12,438 nucleotides of DNA from Azorhizobium sp943369575 (GCA_943369575.1 CALRNP020000176.1:1-12438); one strand, 5' to 3'; numbered from the stretch's first letter, positions 1-6,023 are shown. Program-made: numbers and translations. Notes: generated by a model from the letters alone, not told the origin.

Positions 1-82
1 CATAGCCCACCTCGTCCGTCACATCGACGGCGGCCACCCAATAGCCCTTGGGCGTGACTTCGCTTGCTGCGTCCTGAGCCAT
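1..82 (-). CDS. DUF1330 family protein, N-terminal fragment
   Basis: Only the first 27 codons lie in the window; the rest runs off the left edge. The peptide begins MAQDAASEVTPKG and continues with YWVAAVDVTDEVGY. The pattern YW(V/I)A-x-VDVTD-x-x-x-Y is the usual opening of DUF1330 proteins, small alpha/beta-barrel (dimeric ferredoxin-like) proteins of about 95-100 residues with no settled function. The ATG at 82-80 is preceded by a strong ribosome binding site, GGGGAGG on the minus strand (88-94), five bases upstream. The gene follows pyrF by 47 bp on the same strand and may be cotranscribed with it; a small stem-loop sits between the two. The family call rests on a short fragment. No function is claimed. 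Confidence 0.7.
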   Translation of the reverse strand, partial: MAQDAASEVTPKGYWVAAVDVTDEVGY

Positions 83-87
83 TCGTG

Positions 88-94
88 CCTCCCC
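88..94 (-). promoter_or_regulatory. Ribosome binding site of the DUF1330 gene
   Basis: The minus strand reads GGGGAGG five bases before the ATG at 82-80. It is one of the best Shine-Dalgarno matches in the window and supports the start of the truncated gene. Confidence 0.6.
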
Positions 95-102
95 GCGCCC
101 CG

Positions 103-120
103 CCGCCGTTGATCCGGCGG
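103..120 (-). other. Stem-loop between pyrF and the DUF1330 gene
   Basis: CCGCCG (103-108) pairs perfectly with CGGCGG (115-120) around a 6-base loop, TTGATC. It lies 10 bases after the pyrF stop. No T-run follows on the minus strand, so it is more likely an RNA-stability or attenuating hairpin between cistrons than an intrinsic terminator. A chance GC-rich palindrome is possible. Confidence 0.35.
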
Positions 121-129
121 ATGAGGCCT

Positions 130-822
130 TCAGTTGTTCAATTCCGCCAGAATGGCCTGGGCCGCCGCCACCGGATCAGCCGCTGCCGTCACCGGACGGC
201 CGACCACGATGCGGTCCGCCCCGGCCTGGAGCGCCGCCCGCGGGGTGGCGATGCGCTTCTGGTCGCCCACGTCGGCGCCGGCAGGCCGAACACCGGGCGT
301 GATGATCAGGAAATCGGAGCCCACGGCGGCGCGCACCATCTCGGCATCGGTGGGAGCGCAGATCACCCCCGCCACGCCGGCCTCGCGGGCCTGGATCGCC
401 CGCATGCGCACCGTCTCCGACACGCCGCGCGCATAACCGGCGGCGGCCAGATCGGCTTCGTCATAGGAGGTGAGCACGGTGACCCCGAGCACGCCCAGCT
501 GGCTGCCCGCTGCCCCCCGCGCGGCCGCGGCCAGCGTCTGGGGATAGGCATGGACGGTCAGCAGCGACACCCCGCGCGCGGCGGCGGCGGCGGTCGCCTT
601 CTCCACCGTGTGGCCGATGTCGTGCATCTTCAGATCGAGAAACACCTTCTTGCCGGCGCCGATCAGATCGTCCGCCAGATCCAGCCCGCCCGCCACCGTG
701 AGTTCCAGGCCGATCTTGTAGAAGCTCACCGCATCGCCCAATTGCCACACCATGGCTTCCGCCGCGGCCACGGTGGGGAAATCCAGGGCGACGATCAGGC
801 GGTCTCGGACGTCGGAGGACAT
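130..822 (-). CDS. pyrF: Orotidine 5'-phosphate decarboxylase (PyrF)
   Basis: Decarboxylates orotidine 5'-monophosphate to UMP, the last step of de novo pyrimidine synthesis, in the cytoplasm. The 230-residue product has the family's usual length. It shows the opening strand DRLIVALD (residues 7-14), the substrate-binding lysine in YKIG (K36), and the catalytic signature D63-x-K65-x-x-D68 within FLDLKMHDIG. The phosphate-binding elements TPGVRP (175-180) and VVGRPVT (206-212) are also present. The reading frame stays open upstream to an ATG at 861, but the family begins close to DRLIVALD, so ATG 822 is preferred. A GTG at 831 overlaps the TGA of the upstream phosphatase gene as GTGA and is an alternative start (adds V-T-D). 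Neither start has a strong Shine-Dalgarno sequence, which suggests translational coupling to the upstream gene. Confidence 0.96.
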   Translation of the reverse strand: MSSDVRDRLIVALDFPTVAAAEAMVWQLGDAVSFYKIGLELTVAGGLDLADDLIGAGKKVFLDLKMHDIGHTVEKATAAAAARGVSLLTVHAYPQTLAAAARGAAGSQLGVLGVTVLTSYDEADLAAAGYARGVSETVRMRAIQAREAGVAGVICAPTDAEMVRAAVGSDFLIITPGVRPAGADVGDQKRIATPRAALQAGADRIVVGRPVTAAADPVAAAQAILAELNN

Positions 823-827
823 ATCGG

Positions 828-1409
828 TCACGGTGCGGGAGCCTCTTCCAGGGGGCGCCATCGATCAGGCGCCGCGGTCGCAGTCCGGCGAAACCAGCAC
901 CCGCCGCCCACGGGTGGCTGGTCATACGCGCGGGAAATGGGAGTGCCGGCCAGATGGCACAGCAGCAACGTGCCGACGCCGCCATGGCCGATGAAGAGTG
1001 TGGGCGTTTGCGGCGCTTCGGACAAGGCCAGCATCACCCCGGCGACGATGCGCTCCTGGGCATCGATGGCCCGCTCCCAGCCGCGCACGCTCTCCAGCGG
1101 CCGGGCGAAGAAGGCGTCGGCCACCTCCTGAAACTCGGCCTCGCGCAGATAGCCGGTGGCGGAGCGGTCGTTCTCGTGCAGGTCCGCGCGCACCTCCACC
1201 GGCAGGCCGAGCACCTCGGCGAGGATGAGGGCGGTTTCCCTGGCCTTGGTCTCGGCAGAGGACACCAGCCGGCCATAGGCCATCAGCGCCGGCTCACGGG
1301 CGAATGCAGCCGCGCGGGCGCGGCCCTGGGCGGACAGGCCCCAGTCGGGCACCGGCACGGCCGGGTCCACCTGGACCTGCGGATGGCTGAGATAGAGGAA
1401 GGGGGTCAT
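828..1409 (-). CDS. Histidine phosphatase family protein with an atypical active site
   Basis: The 193-residue protein has the layout of the histidine phosphatase (phosphoglycerate-mutase-like) superfamily. It has an N-terminal strand ending in the presumed nucleophile H9 (YLSHP), a GLSAQGRARA helix (24-33) matching the usual L-T-x-x-G-x-x-Q-A element, an SSAETKARETA segment (50-60), E79, and the second catalytic histidine in FIGHGGVGTLL (H142). The classical RHG triad reads Ser-His-Pro here, so the first phosphate-binding arginine is replaced by S8. The second arginine position (S-S-x-x-x-R-A) carries K55. Both histidines remain. Activity and substrate therefore cannot be inferred from the family. 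The start ATG has GAGG a few bases upstream. The stop lies 5 bp before the preferred pyrF start (or overlaps its GTG alternative), so the two genes are almost certainly one transcript. No signal peptide is evident; it is probably cytoplasmic. Confidence 0.82.
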   Translation of the reverse strand: MTPFLYLSHPQVQVDPAVPVPDWGLSAQGRARAAAFAREPALMAYGRLVSSAETKARETALILAEVLGLPVEVRADLHENDRSATGYLREAEFQEVADAFFARPLESVRGWERAIDAQERIVAGVMLALSEAPQTPTLFIGHGGVGTLLLCHLAGTPISRAYDQPPVGGGCWFRRTATAAPDRWRPLEEAPAP

Positions 1410-1441
1410 GAAACCTCAAGGCTCATGAGACGACGCGCCGC

Positions 1442-1457
1442 TCCGGCCTCAGCCGGA
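1442..1457. other. Small perfect stem-loop, TCCGGC-CTCA-GCCGGA
   Basis: A 6-bp stem (1442-1447 with 1452-1457) closes a 4-base loop in the 107-bp gap between the methyltransferase and phosphatase genes. There is no T-tract on either side. It could be an RNA hairpin in the intercistronic region or a chance GC-rich palindrome. Confidence 0.25.
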
Positions 1458-1475
1458 ATGGGGGCGCCGATGGCA

Positions 1476-1495
1476 CGGCGGGGCAGAACCCGCCG
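1476..1495 (-). terminator. Possible stem-loop terminator after the methyltransferase gene
   Basis: CGGCGGG (1476-1482) and CCCGCCG (1489-1495) form a perfect 7-bp stem with a 6-base loop, about 20 bases downstream of the methyltransferase stop on the minus strand. No T-run follows, so it is not a canonical intrinsic terminator. It may only pause or stabilise the RNA; the downstream genes are co-directional and could be read through. Confidence 0.3.
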
Positions 1496-1516
1496 GCTGC
1501 CTGGCACCCCGTCGCG

Positions 1517-2125
1517 TCAGGCGGACGGGCGGCGATAGGCCCAGACCCGCGCCGGCGGCAGATTCCACCACACCCGTGGCGACACCTCGCCATGGATCTC
1601 GCCCGGCTTGAGCGGGATCGGCGAGACCACCGCATAGGTGAACTGCACGAACGGCGCGCCGGGGCGGGAGAGGTCGAATGCCTCATTGACCATGCGGTCG
1701 CGTTCCTGCGGCGGCTTGGTGAACAGCGGCAGCGAGGAGATGGTCCCCACCGCCGGTCCCGGCAGGCGATCATGCAGGGTGTCGTACATGGCATAGGCAT
1801 CGCCATGGATGACGGTGACGCCCGGATAGCGTTTGCGCAGCAGGCCGCAGAATTCACGGTTGTACTCGATCAGGAACAGGCGCTCGGGGGCGAAACCGCG
1901 CGCCAGCAGCGCGCGGGTCACCGGGCCGGTGCCCGGTCCCAGTTCGATCACCGGGCCGTCCTGCCGGGGATCCAGATAGCTCGCCATCATCTTGGCCAGC
2001 GCCCGCCCGGAGGGGGATACCGCGCCGGTCTTCAGCGGGCTCTGGAACCAGGATTGCAGAAACCGCATCTCGTCATTGAGACGGGGCTTTTGGGTCACGC
2101 CGCGACGATGCGGGGAATGGAGCAT
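1517..2125 (-). CDS. PmtA-like class I SAM-dependent methyltransferase (phospholipid N-methyltransferase family)
   Basis: The 202-residue protein has a Rossmann-fold methyltransferase core: motif I ELGPGTG (61-67), an acidic ribose-binding residue in LIEYN (E87), GDA (108-110) and SSLPLF (130-135) as the motif IV loop. It ends in PPARVWAYRRP (190-200). The arrangement, including the N-terminal F-x-x-S/N-P-x-x-x-GA-x-x-P-S segment (27-39) and the C-terminal P-P-A-x-x-W-x-Y-R-R-P, matches rhizobial PmtA. PmtA methylates phosphatidylethanolamine stepwise to phosphatidylcholine at the membrane. The same fold is used by KsgA-type RNA dimethylases, and the substrate here is inferred. ATG 2125 is chosen because the family's homology starts ahead of the internal Met20, and a GGAG lies about 10 bases upstream. 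It is followed 107 bp later by the phosphatase-pyrF pair on the same strand. Confidence 0.8.
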   Translation of the reverse strand: MLHSPHRRGVTQKPRLNDEMRFLQSWFQSPLKTGAVSPSGRALAKMMASYLDPRQDGPVIELGPGTGPVTRALLARGFAPERLFLIEYNREFCGLLRKRYPGVTVIHGDAYAMYDTLHDRLPGPAVGTISSLPLFTKPPQERDRMVNEAFDLSRPGAPFVQFTYAVVSPIPLKPGEIHGEVSPRVWWNLPPARVWAYRRPSA

Positions 2126-2169
2126 GCGTTCGGCTCCGCGCCAGGGGCAGTTCTTAAGATAGACTGGCG

Positions 2170-2196
2170 ATTAGACGGGAAAGGACACCGGGTCAA
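2170..2196 (-). promoter_or_regulatory. Candidate promoter for the methyltransferase gene
   Basis: In the 116-bp gap after galU the minus strand carries TTGACC (plus-strand 2191-2196) and TCTAAT (2170-2175), separated by 15 bases. Read as the alphaproteobacterial form CTTGAC, the spacing to CTAATC is 17. The boxes sit about 45-70 bases before the methyltransferase ATG. The match is fair and has no experimental support. If real, galU and the downstream genes need not share one transcript. Confidence 0.4.
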
Positions 2197-2241
2197 GGCA
2201 CCGCAGCGGCACCCCTGATGTGTCATGCGCCAGAACCGGCC

Positions 2242-3129
2242 TCATTGCGAAAGGAACGCGGCCAGTTCGGTGCGGAACTCCGGAGCGATATCGGGACGCG
2301 ACATGGCGTAGGCGACATTCGCCATCAGGAAGCCGATCTTCGAGCCGCAGTCATAAACCGTGCCGTCGAACTCCACCGAGAAGAACCGCTCCCGCTCCAT
2401 GAGCTTGAGCATCGAATCGGTCAGCTGGATCTCATTGCCCGCCCCCTGCTCCTGCTTGGCCAGCAGGTCGAAGATGGAAGGCTGGAGAATATAGCGGCCG
2501 GAGATGGCCAGATTGGTCGGGGCCGTGCCCAGGGCCGGCTTCTCCACCATCTGGGTGATCTCGCAGGAGGCGCCGCCCACCTGCTTGCCGGTGCCGACGA
2601 TGCCGTATTGATGGGTCTGGTCGTCCGGCACCTCATAGACCGAGACCACATTGCCGCCGGTGCGGTTATAGGCCTCAACCATCGAGGACAGGCAGCCGGT
2701 GCCATTGCCGTTGGGCAGGTGGAGCATGTCCGGCAGCAGCAGCGCGAACGGCTCGTCGCCGATCAGGTCGCGGGCGCACCACACCGCATGGCCGAGGCCG
2801 AGGGGGAGTTGCTGGCGGGTAAACGAGGTGGTGCCGGCCTTGGGCGTATCCCGGTCGAGCTGCTCCAGTTCCTTGGTCTTGCCGCGATCGGCCAGGGTCT
2901 TCTCCAGCTCGAACTGGCGATCGAAGTGATCCTCGATCACCGCCTTGTTGCGGCCGGTGACAAAGACGATGTGCTCGATGCCGGCGGCCAGCGCCTCGTC
3001 CACCACATGCTGCACCACCGGGCGGTCCACCACGGTCAGCATTTCCTTGGGCACCGCCTTGGTGGCGGGCAGGAAGCGCGTGCCGAGACCGGCGACCGGC
3101 AGAATGGCTTTACGGAGCGGCTTGGGCAT
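2242..3129 (-). CDS. galU: UTP--glucose-1-phosphate uridylyltransferase (GalU)
   Basis: Joins glucose 1-phosphate and UTP to give UDP-glucose and pyrophosphate, in the cytoplasm; UDP-glucose feeds exopolysaccharide, lipopolysaccharide and glucan synthesis. The 295-residue product has the usual length. It shows the nucleotide-binding loop GLGTRFLPATKAVPKEML (14-31), LGLGHAV (110-116), the metal-site strand LLLPDM (130-135), VEKP (195-198) with the sugar-phosphate lysine, GNEIQLTD (231-238) and DCGSKIG (260-266). The frame stays open upstream to 3228, but the family starts just before PLRKAILPVAG, so ATG 3129 is preferred; no strong Shine-Dalgarno sequence precedes it. galE is divergent from it, which fits a sugar-nucleotide locus since GalE uses the GalU product. 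Confidence 0.97.
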   Translation of the reverse strand: MPKPLRKAILPVAGLGTRFLPATKAVPKEMLTVVDRPVVQHVVDEALAAGIEHIVFVTGRNKAVIEDHFDRQFELEKTLADRGKTKELEQLDRDTPKAGTTSFTRQQLPLGLGHAVWCARDLIGDEPFALLLPDMLHLPNGNGTGCLSSMVEAYNRTGGNVVSVYEVPDDQTHQYGIVGTGKQVGGASCEITQMVEKPALGTAPTNLAISGRYILQPSIFDLLAKQEQGAGNEIQLTDSMLKLMERERFFSVEFDGTVYDCGSKIGFLMANVAYAMSRPDIAPEFRTELAAFLSQ

Positions 3130-3210
3130 GGAAGGGACACCGTTGGTTGCGGATGAACGCGGCAGCGGGAGAGAGGAGCCTCCTAACACAGGTCGGAGAC
3201 TCCTCGCAAA

Positions 3211-3237
3211 GCAACTGCGAACTCCCAAAAGAGTTGC
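3211..3237. repeat. Overlapping inverted repeats in the galU-galE gap
   Basis: GCAACT (3211-3216) is the reverse complement of AGTTGC (3232-3237). Inside it, AACTC (3220-3224) pairs with GAGTT (3231-3235) around the 6-base loop CCAAAA. The two pairings share bases and are mutually exclusive. It could be an operator for a divergent regulator or a leader RNA switch; nothing in the sequence decides which. Confidence 0.35.
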
Positions 3238-3326
3238 AAACTATATGGGTTTCTCTAGGGCAAGACTTTGTCACGCTCCGGATTGACGGGCCTCTCCCGC
3301 TGCCGCAGGTTCGCCGTCCACAGCAA

Positions 3327-3333
3327 GGGGGAG
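3327..3333 (+). promoter_or_regulatory. Ribosome binding site that sets the galE start
   Basis: GGGGGAG lies 8 bases before ATG 3342. It favours this start over the open upstream extension of the same frame, which would add 65 residues unlike any epimerase N-terminus. Confidence 0.65.
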
Positions 3334-3341
3334 CGGGTGCA

Positions 3342-4331
3342 ATGGCGGTGCTGGTCACGGGCGGGGCGGGCTATATCGGCAGCCACATGGTTCTCGCTCT
3401 CGTGGATGCGGGCGAAGCGGTGGTGGTGCTGGATAATCTCACCACCGGCTTCCGCTGGGCCGTGCATCCCAGCGCCACCTTCGTGGACGGCGATGTCGCC
3501 GACAGTGCCCTGGTGGCGCAGGTGATCGCCGCGCATGACGTGACCGCCGTGGTGCATTTCGCCGCACGCATCGTGGTGCCGGAGTCGGTGGCCGATCCGC
3601 TGGGCTATTATTACGCCAACACGGTCAAGACCCGCGCCTTGCTGGAGGCGGTGGTCGCCGCCGGCGTGCCGCACCTGATCTTCTCCTCCACCGCCGCCGT
3701 CTACGGCATGGTGGGCAACGATCCGGTGGCCGAGGATGCCCTGCTCTCGCCGATCTCGCCTTATGGCCGCTCCAAGCTGATGAGCGAGTGGATGCTGGAG
3801 GACACGGCGGCCGCCTTCCCGCTGCGCTATGTGGCGCTGCGCTATTTCAATGTCGCCGGCGCCGATCCGGCCGGGCGCACCGGCCAGTCGACCGCCGGGG
3901 CCACCCATCTGCTCAAGGTCGCCTGCGAGACCGCCTTGGGCAAGCGGCCGGGCATGGCGGTGTACGGCACCGATTATGAGACTCCGGACGGCACCTGCCT
4001 GCGCGACTATATCCATGTCAGCGATCTGGTGGCCGCCCATCTGGACGCGCTGACCTATCTGCGCCAGGGCGGCGCCAGCGCGGTGATGAACTGCGGCTAT
4101 GGCCGGGGCTATTCGGTGCTGGAGGTGATCGAGGCGGTGAAGTCCATCTCGGGCGTGGATTTCGCCGTCACCTATTCGCCCCGCCGCCCTGGCGATCCTG
4201 CCGCCGTGGTTGCCAAGGCCGACAAGATCCGCGCCGCCTTGGGCTGGACGCCCAAGCTGGACGACCTGCCGACCATCGTGCGCACCGCGCTGGAGTGGGA
4301 ACGGGGCCTCGATCGCCGCCGCAATACCTGA
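3342..4331 (+). CDS. galE: UDP-glucose 4-epimerase (GalE)
   Basis: Interconverts UDP-glucose and UDP-galactose with tightly bound NAD, supplying galactosyl donors for surface polysaccharides. The 329-residue product is a full-length extended short-chain dehydrogenase. It has the NAD-binding TGGAGYIGSH (6-15), D31 at the end of the second strand (VVLDNLTTG), HFAA (72-75), the active-site SST (115-117) and the Y141-x-x-x-K145 pair in SPYGRSK. Further on are RYFNVAGADP (167-176) and the substrate-binding segment with DGTCLRDYIHVSDL. The GalE-type length and the DYIHV motif favour a UDP-hexose 4-epimerase, though specificity for N-acetylated sugars cannot be excluded. It is divergent from galU. 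The next gene on this strand is 162 bp away behind two stem-loops, so galE is probably transcribed alone. Confidence 0.95.
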   Translation: MAVLVTGGAGYIGSHMVLALVDAGEAVVVLDNLTTGFRWAVHPSATFVDGDVADSALVAQVIAAHDVTAVVHFAARIVVPESVADPLGYYYANTVKTRALLEAVVAAGVPHLIFSSTAAVYGMVGNDPVAEDALLSPISPYGRSKLMSEWMLEDTAAAFPLRYVALRYFNVAGADPAGRTGQSTAGATHLLKVACETALGKRPGMAVYGTDYETPDGTCLRDYIHVSDLVAAHLDALTYLRQGGASAVMNCGYGRGYSVLEVIEAVKSISGVDFAVTYSPRRPGDPAAVVAKADKIRAALGWTPKLDDLPTIVRTALEWERGLDRRRNT

Positions 4332-4337
4332 CCTTAA

Positions 4338-4351
4338 GGCACCCTGGTGCC
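4338..4351 (+). terminator. Perfect palindrome just after galE
   Basis: GGCACC (4338-4343), CT, GGTGCC (4346-4351) begins 6 bases after the galE stop. A second hairpin follows at 4354-4381. Neither has a T-run, so together they are best read as a non-canonical 3' end or RNA-stability structure. Confidence 0.35.
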
Positions 4352-4353
4352 AA

Positions 4354-4381
4354 CCCACGCCTTTGTGCACGCTGGCGTGGG
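4354..4381 (+). terminator. Stem-loop downstream of galE
   Basis: CCCACGCC (4354-4361) pairs perfectly with GGCGTGGG (4374-4381), an 8-bp GC-rich stem with a 12-base loop. It lies 22 bases after the galE stop and directly follows another palindrome. The trailing sequence has no U-tract, so termination strength is uncertain. Confidence 0.45.
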
Positions 4382-4481
4382 CGCGACATCGGCATAAACT
4401 TGCCCTACGTTAACCGTGGCGCAACCATATTCGCTGCCCATTAGCCTCCTGGACATCTCAACCGCGGCTGGCCGCGGCACA

Positions 4482-4486
4482 GAGGG
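4482..4486 (+). promoter_or_regulatory. Ribosome binding site of the transglycosylase gene
   Basis: GAGGG lies 7 bases before ATG 4494 and supports that start over the GTG at 4416 or the internal ATG at 4527, which has only a weak purine stretch upstream. Confidence 0.5.
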
Positions 4487-4493
4487 CGGAGTG

Positions 4494-5849
4494 ATGGCGG
4501 TGACGAAGACCGGGACGACCACGAACATGGCGCACGACAGCAACGCGCGCGCGGGATGGGCGACGGCAGTGGTGCTGGCGGCATCGGTGTTCAGCATCGT
4601 TCCCGCCGCCGCTCAGGCCCAGGAGACCGGCTCGATCTTCTCCGGCTTCCAGGCGCCGCAAGCCCCGGCGCCAGCGCGTGCCGGCCATCCGCTGATGCAG
4701 CCGGAGGTGATCGCGCAGGCGGAGGCGAATTTCCCCAATTGCATCGCCGCCATGGCGCCGCTCGCCCAGGCCAAGGGCGTGCCGCCGCAGAACTATGCCC
4801 AGATCGTCGCCGGGCTGACGCCCGACATGAAGATCATGGACTATCTCGACAGCCAGCCGGAATTCTCCAAGCCGCTGGGCCAGTATGTGAACATGCTGGT
4901 GAGCGACCGCCGCGTCACCAAGGGCAAGGAAATCCTGGCCAAGTATAAGCCGATCTTCGACAAGGTGGAGAAGGCCTATGGCGTTGATCGCTATGTGATT
5001 GCCGCCATCTGGGGCATCGAGAGCGACTATGGCAATCCCAACGGCATGGGCTCGCGCTCGGTGCTGCGCTCCACCGCGACGCTGGCCTGCATCGGCCGCC
5101 GCCAGGACTATTTCCGCGACGAGTTCGTCGCCACGGTGCAGATCCTCAACCGGGGCGATGTGCCCGCCGACCATCTGAAGGGGTCCTGGGCCGGCGCCTT
5201 CGGCCCCACCCAGTTCATGCCCACCAGCTTCCAGCGTTTCGCCGTGGATTTCGACGGCGACGGCAAGCGCAATGTGGTGGACTCGATCCCCGACGTGATC
5301 GCCTCCACCGCCAACAATCTCAAGCTGGATGGCTGGTCGTTCGGCAAGACCTGGGGCTATGAAGTCGTTCTGCCGCCTGGGTTCGACTATCGCTATGTGG
5401 ACCGCACCAAGCGCTACACGCTCGGCCAATGGGCTTCGCTGGGCGTGCGGCGGCCGGGCGGCGGCGGCTTCCCGCGGCCCACGGATACCGCCTTCCTGCT
5501 GCTGCCCACCGGCGCCAAGGGGCCGGCCTTCCTGGTGCTGCCGAACTTCAGCGCTATCCTGAAATACAACCCCGCCGACGCTTACGCCTTGGCCATCGGC
5601 CACCTGTCGGACCGGCTGCGCGGCGGCAATCCGTTCGTGGCCTCCTGGCCGGCGGATGAGCGGGCGCTGTCGCGGGCGGAGCGGGTGGAGATCCAGACCC
5701 GGCTGTCCCAGCTGGGCTATGATGTCGGCAATCCCGACGGCATCCTGGGCCAGAAGACCCGGGTGGCGGTGCAGGACTTCCAGGTCCGCGCCGGGCTGGT
5801 GCCGGACGGCTATCCCGGCGTGGTGGTGCTGGAGCGCCTGCGCCAGTAA
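4494..5849 (+). CDS. Lytic murein transglycosylase, MltB family, with C-terminal peptidoglycan-binding domain
   Basis: Cleaves the MurNAc-GlcNAc bond of peptidoglycan to leave 1,6-anhydro-MurNAc ends, in the periplasm. The 451-residue precursor has a Sec-type signal: hydrophobic core ATAVVLAASVFSIVPAAA, then AQAQ-E, with cleavage likely near residues 41-43. There is no lipobox, so it should be soluble rather than a lipoprotein like E. coli MltB. The SLT_2 domain spans roughly 65-365. The presumed catalytic glutamate is E176 in AIWGIESDYG, followed by GAFGPTQFMPTSF and a DFDGDGKRN loop that could bind calcium. A PG_binding_1 domain occupies about 393-451 (RLSQLGYDVG, DGILGQKTRVAVQDFQ). Start ATG 4494 has GAGGG 7 bases upstream; ATG 4527 would give a shorter n-region and is an alternative. 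The gene converges with the oxoprolinase gene. Confidence 0.93.
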   Translation: MAVTKTGTTTNMAHDSNARAGWATAVVLAASVFSIVPAAAQAQETGSIFSGFQAPQAPAPARAGHPLMQPEVIAQAEANFPNCIAAMAPLAQAKGVPPQNYAQIVAGLTPDMKIMDYLDSQPEFSKPLGQYVNMLVSDRRVTKGKEILAKYKPIFDKVEKAYGVDRYVIAAIWGIESDYGNPNGMGSRSVLRSTATLACIGRRQDYFRDEFVATVQILNRGDVPADHLKGSWAGAFGPTQFMPTSFQRFAVDFDGDGKRNVVDSIPDVIASTANNLKLDGWSFGKTWGYEVVLPPGFDYRYVDRTKRYTLGQWASLGVRRPGGGGFPRPTDTAFLLLPTGAKGPAFLVLPNFSAILKYNPADAYALAIGHLSDRLRGGNPFVASWPADERALSRAERVEIQTRLSQLGYDVGNPDGILGQKTRVAVQDFQVRAGLVPDGYPGVVVLERLRQ

Positions 5850-5869
5850 CCCGCGCCGAGGCTTTGTCT

Positions 5870-5915
5870 GAGACACGGACTTCCCCGGAATTCCCCGGTT
5901 TGGATTCCGTGTCTC
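5870..5915. terminator. Inverted repeat between convergent genes, probable shared terminator
   Basis: GAGACACGGA (5870-5879) is the exact reverse complement of TCCGTGTCTC (5906-5915). The 26-base loop holds two copies of TTCCCCGG (5881-5888 and 5891-5898) flanking a GGAATTCC palindrome. It lies 20 bases after the transglycosylase stop and about 130 bases past the oxoprolinase stop, where two convergent transcripts must end. No T-run is seen, so it could instead be a protein-binding site. Confidence 0.5.
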
Positions 5916-5990
5916 TCCCCGCCCCGATGCGACATTTCAGTCCGGTGCCCGGCCGGCCTTGGTCTGCGCTCCCGGTGATGCGGCGCCGCC

Positions 5991-6006
5991 CCCGCCGTGC
6001 GGCGGG
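5991..6006. other. Stem-loop CCCGCC-GTGC-GGCGGG
   Basis: A 6-bp perfect stem with a 4-base loop lies in the same convergent gap, about 40 bases past the oxoprolinase stop. It may contribute to termination from the minus strand. No T-tract is present and a chance GC-rich palindrome is possible. Confidence 0.3.
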
Positions 6007-6023
6007 AACGGCGATCATATGCA

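Larger units (their letters stand above)
3130..3341. promoter_or_regulatory. Divergent galU-galE control region
   Basis: These 212 bp separate two divergent genes and must hold both promoters. It is less GC-rich than the flanking genes around 3205-3270. I could not identify a convincing -35/-10 pair on either strand. It contains the inverted repeats listed separately at 3211-3237 and an AGGAG-c-CTCCT palindrome at 3174-3184, with a related GGAG-a-CTCC copy at 3195-3203. Confidence 0.45.

Noticed and set aside
64..1131. A 355-codon plus-strand frame across pyrF and the phosphatase gene
   Set aside because: Antisense shadow over two well-supported minus-strand genes.
2218..3156. A 312-codon plus-strand frame across galU
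   Set aside because: Antisense shadow; galU on the minus strand carries all family motifs.
3255..4370. A 371-codon minus-strand frame across galE
   Set aside because: Antisense shadow with biased composition and no motif; galE on the plus strand is unambiguous.
4400..4431. TTGCCC...CATATT as a promoter for the transglycosylase
   Set aside because: Spacing of 20 bases and poor box matches; too weak to list as a feature.
4458..5876. A 472-codon minus-strand frame across the transglycosylase gene
   Set aside because: Low-complexity His/Gly/Arg-rich translation; the plus strand encodes a full family protein with signal peptide and two domains.
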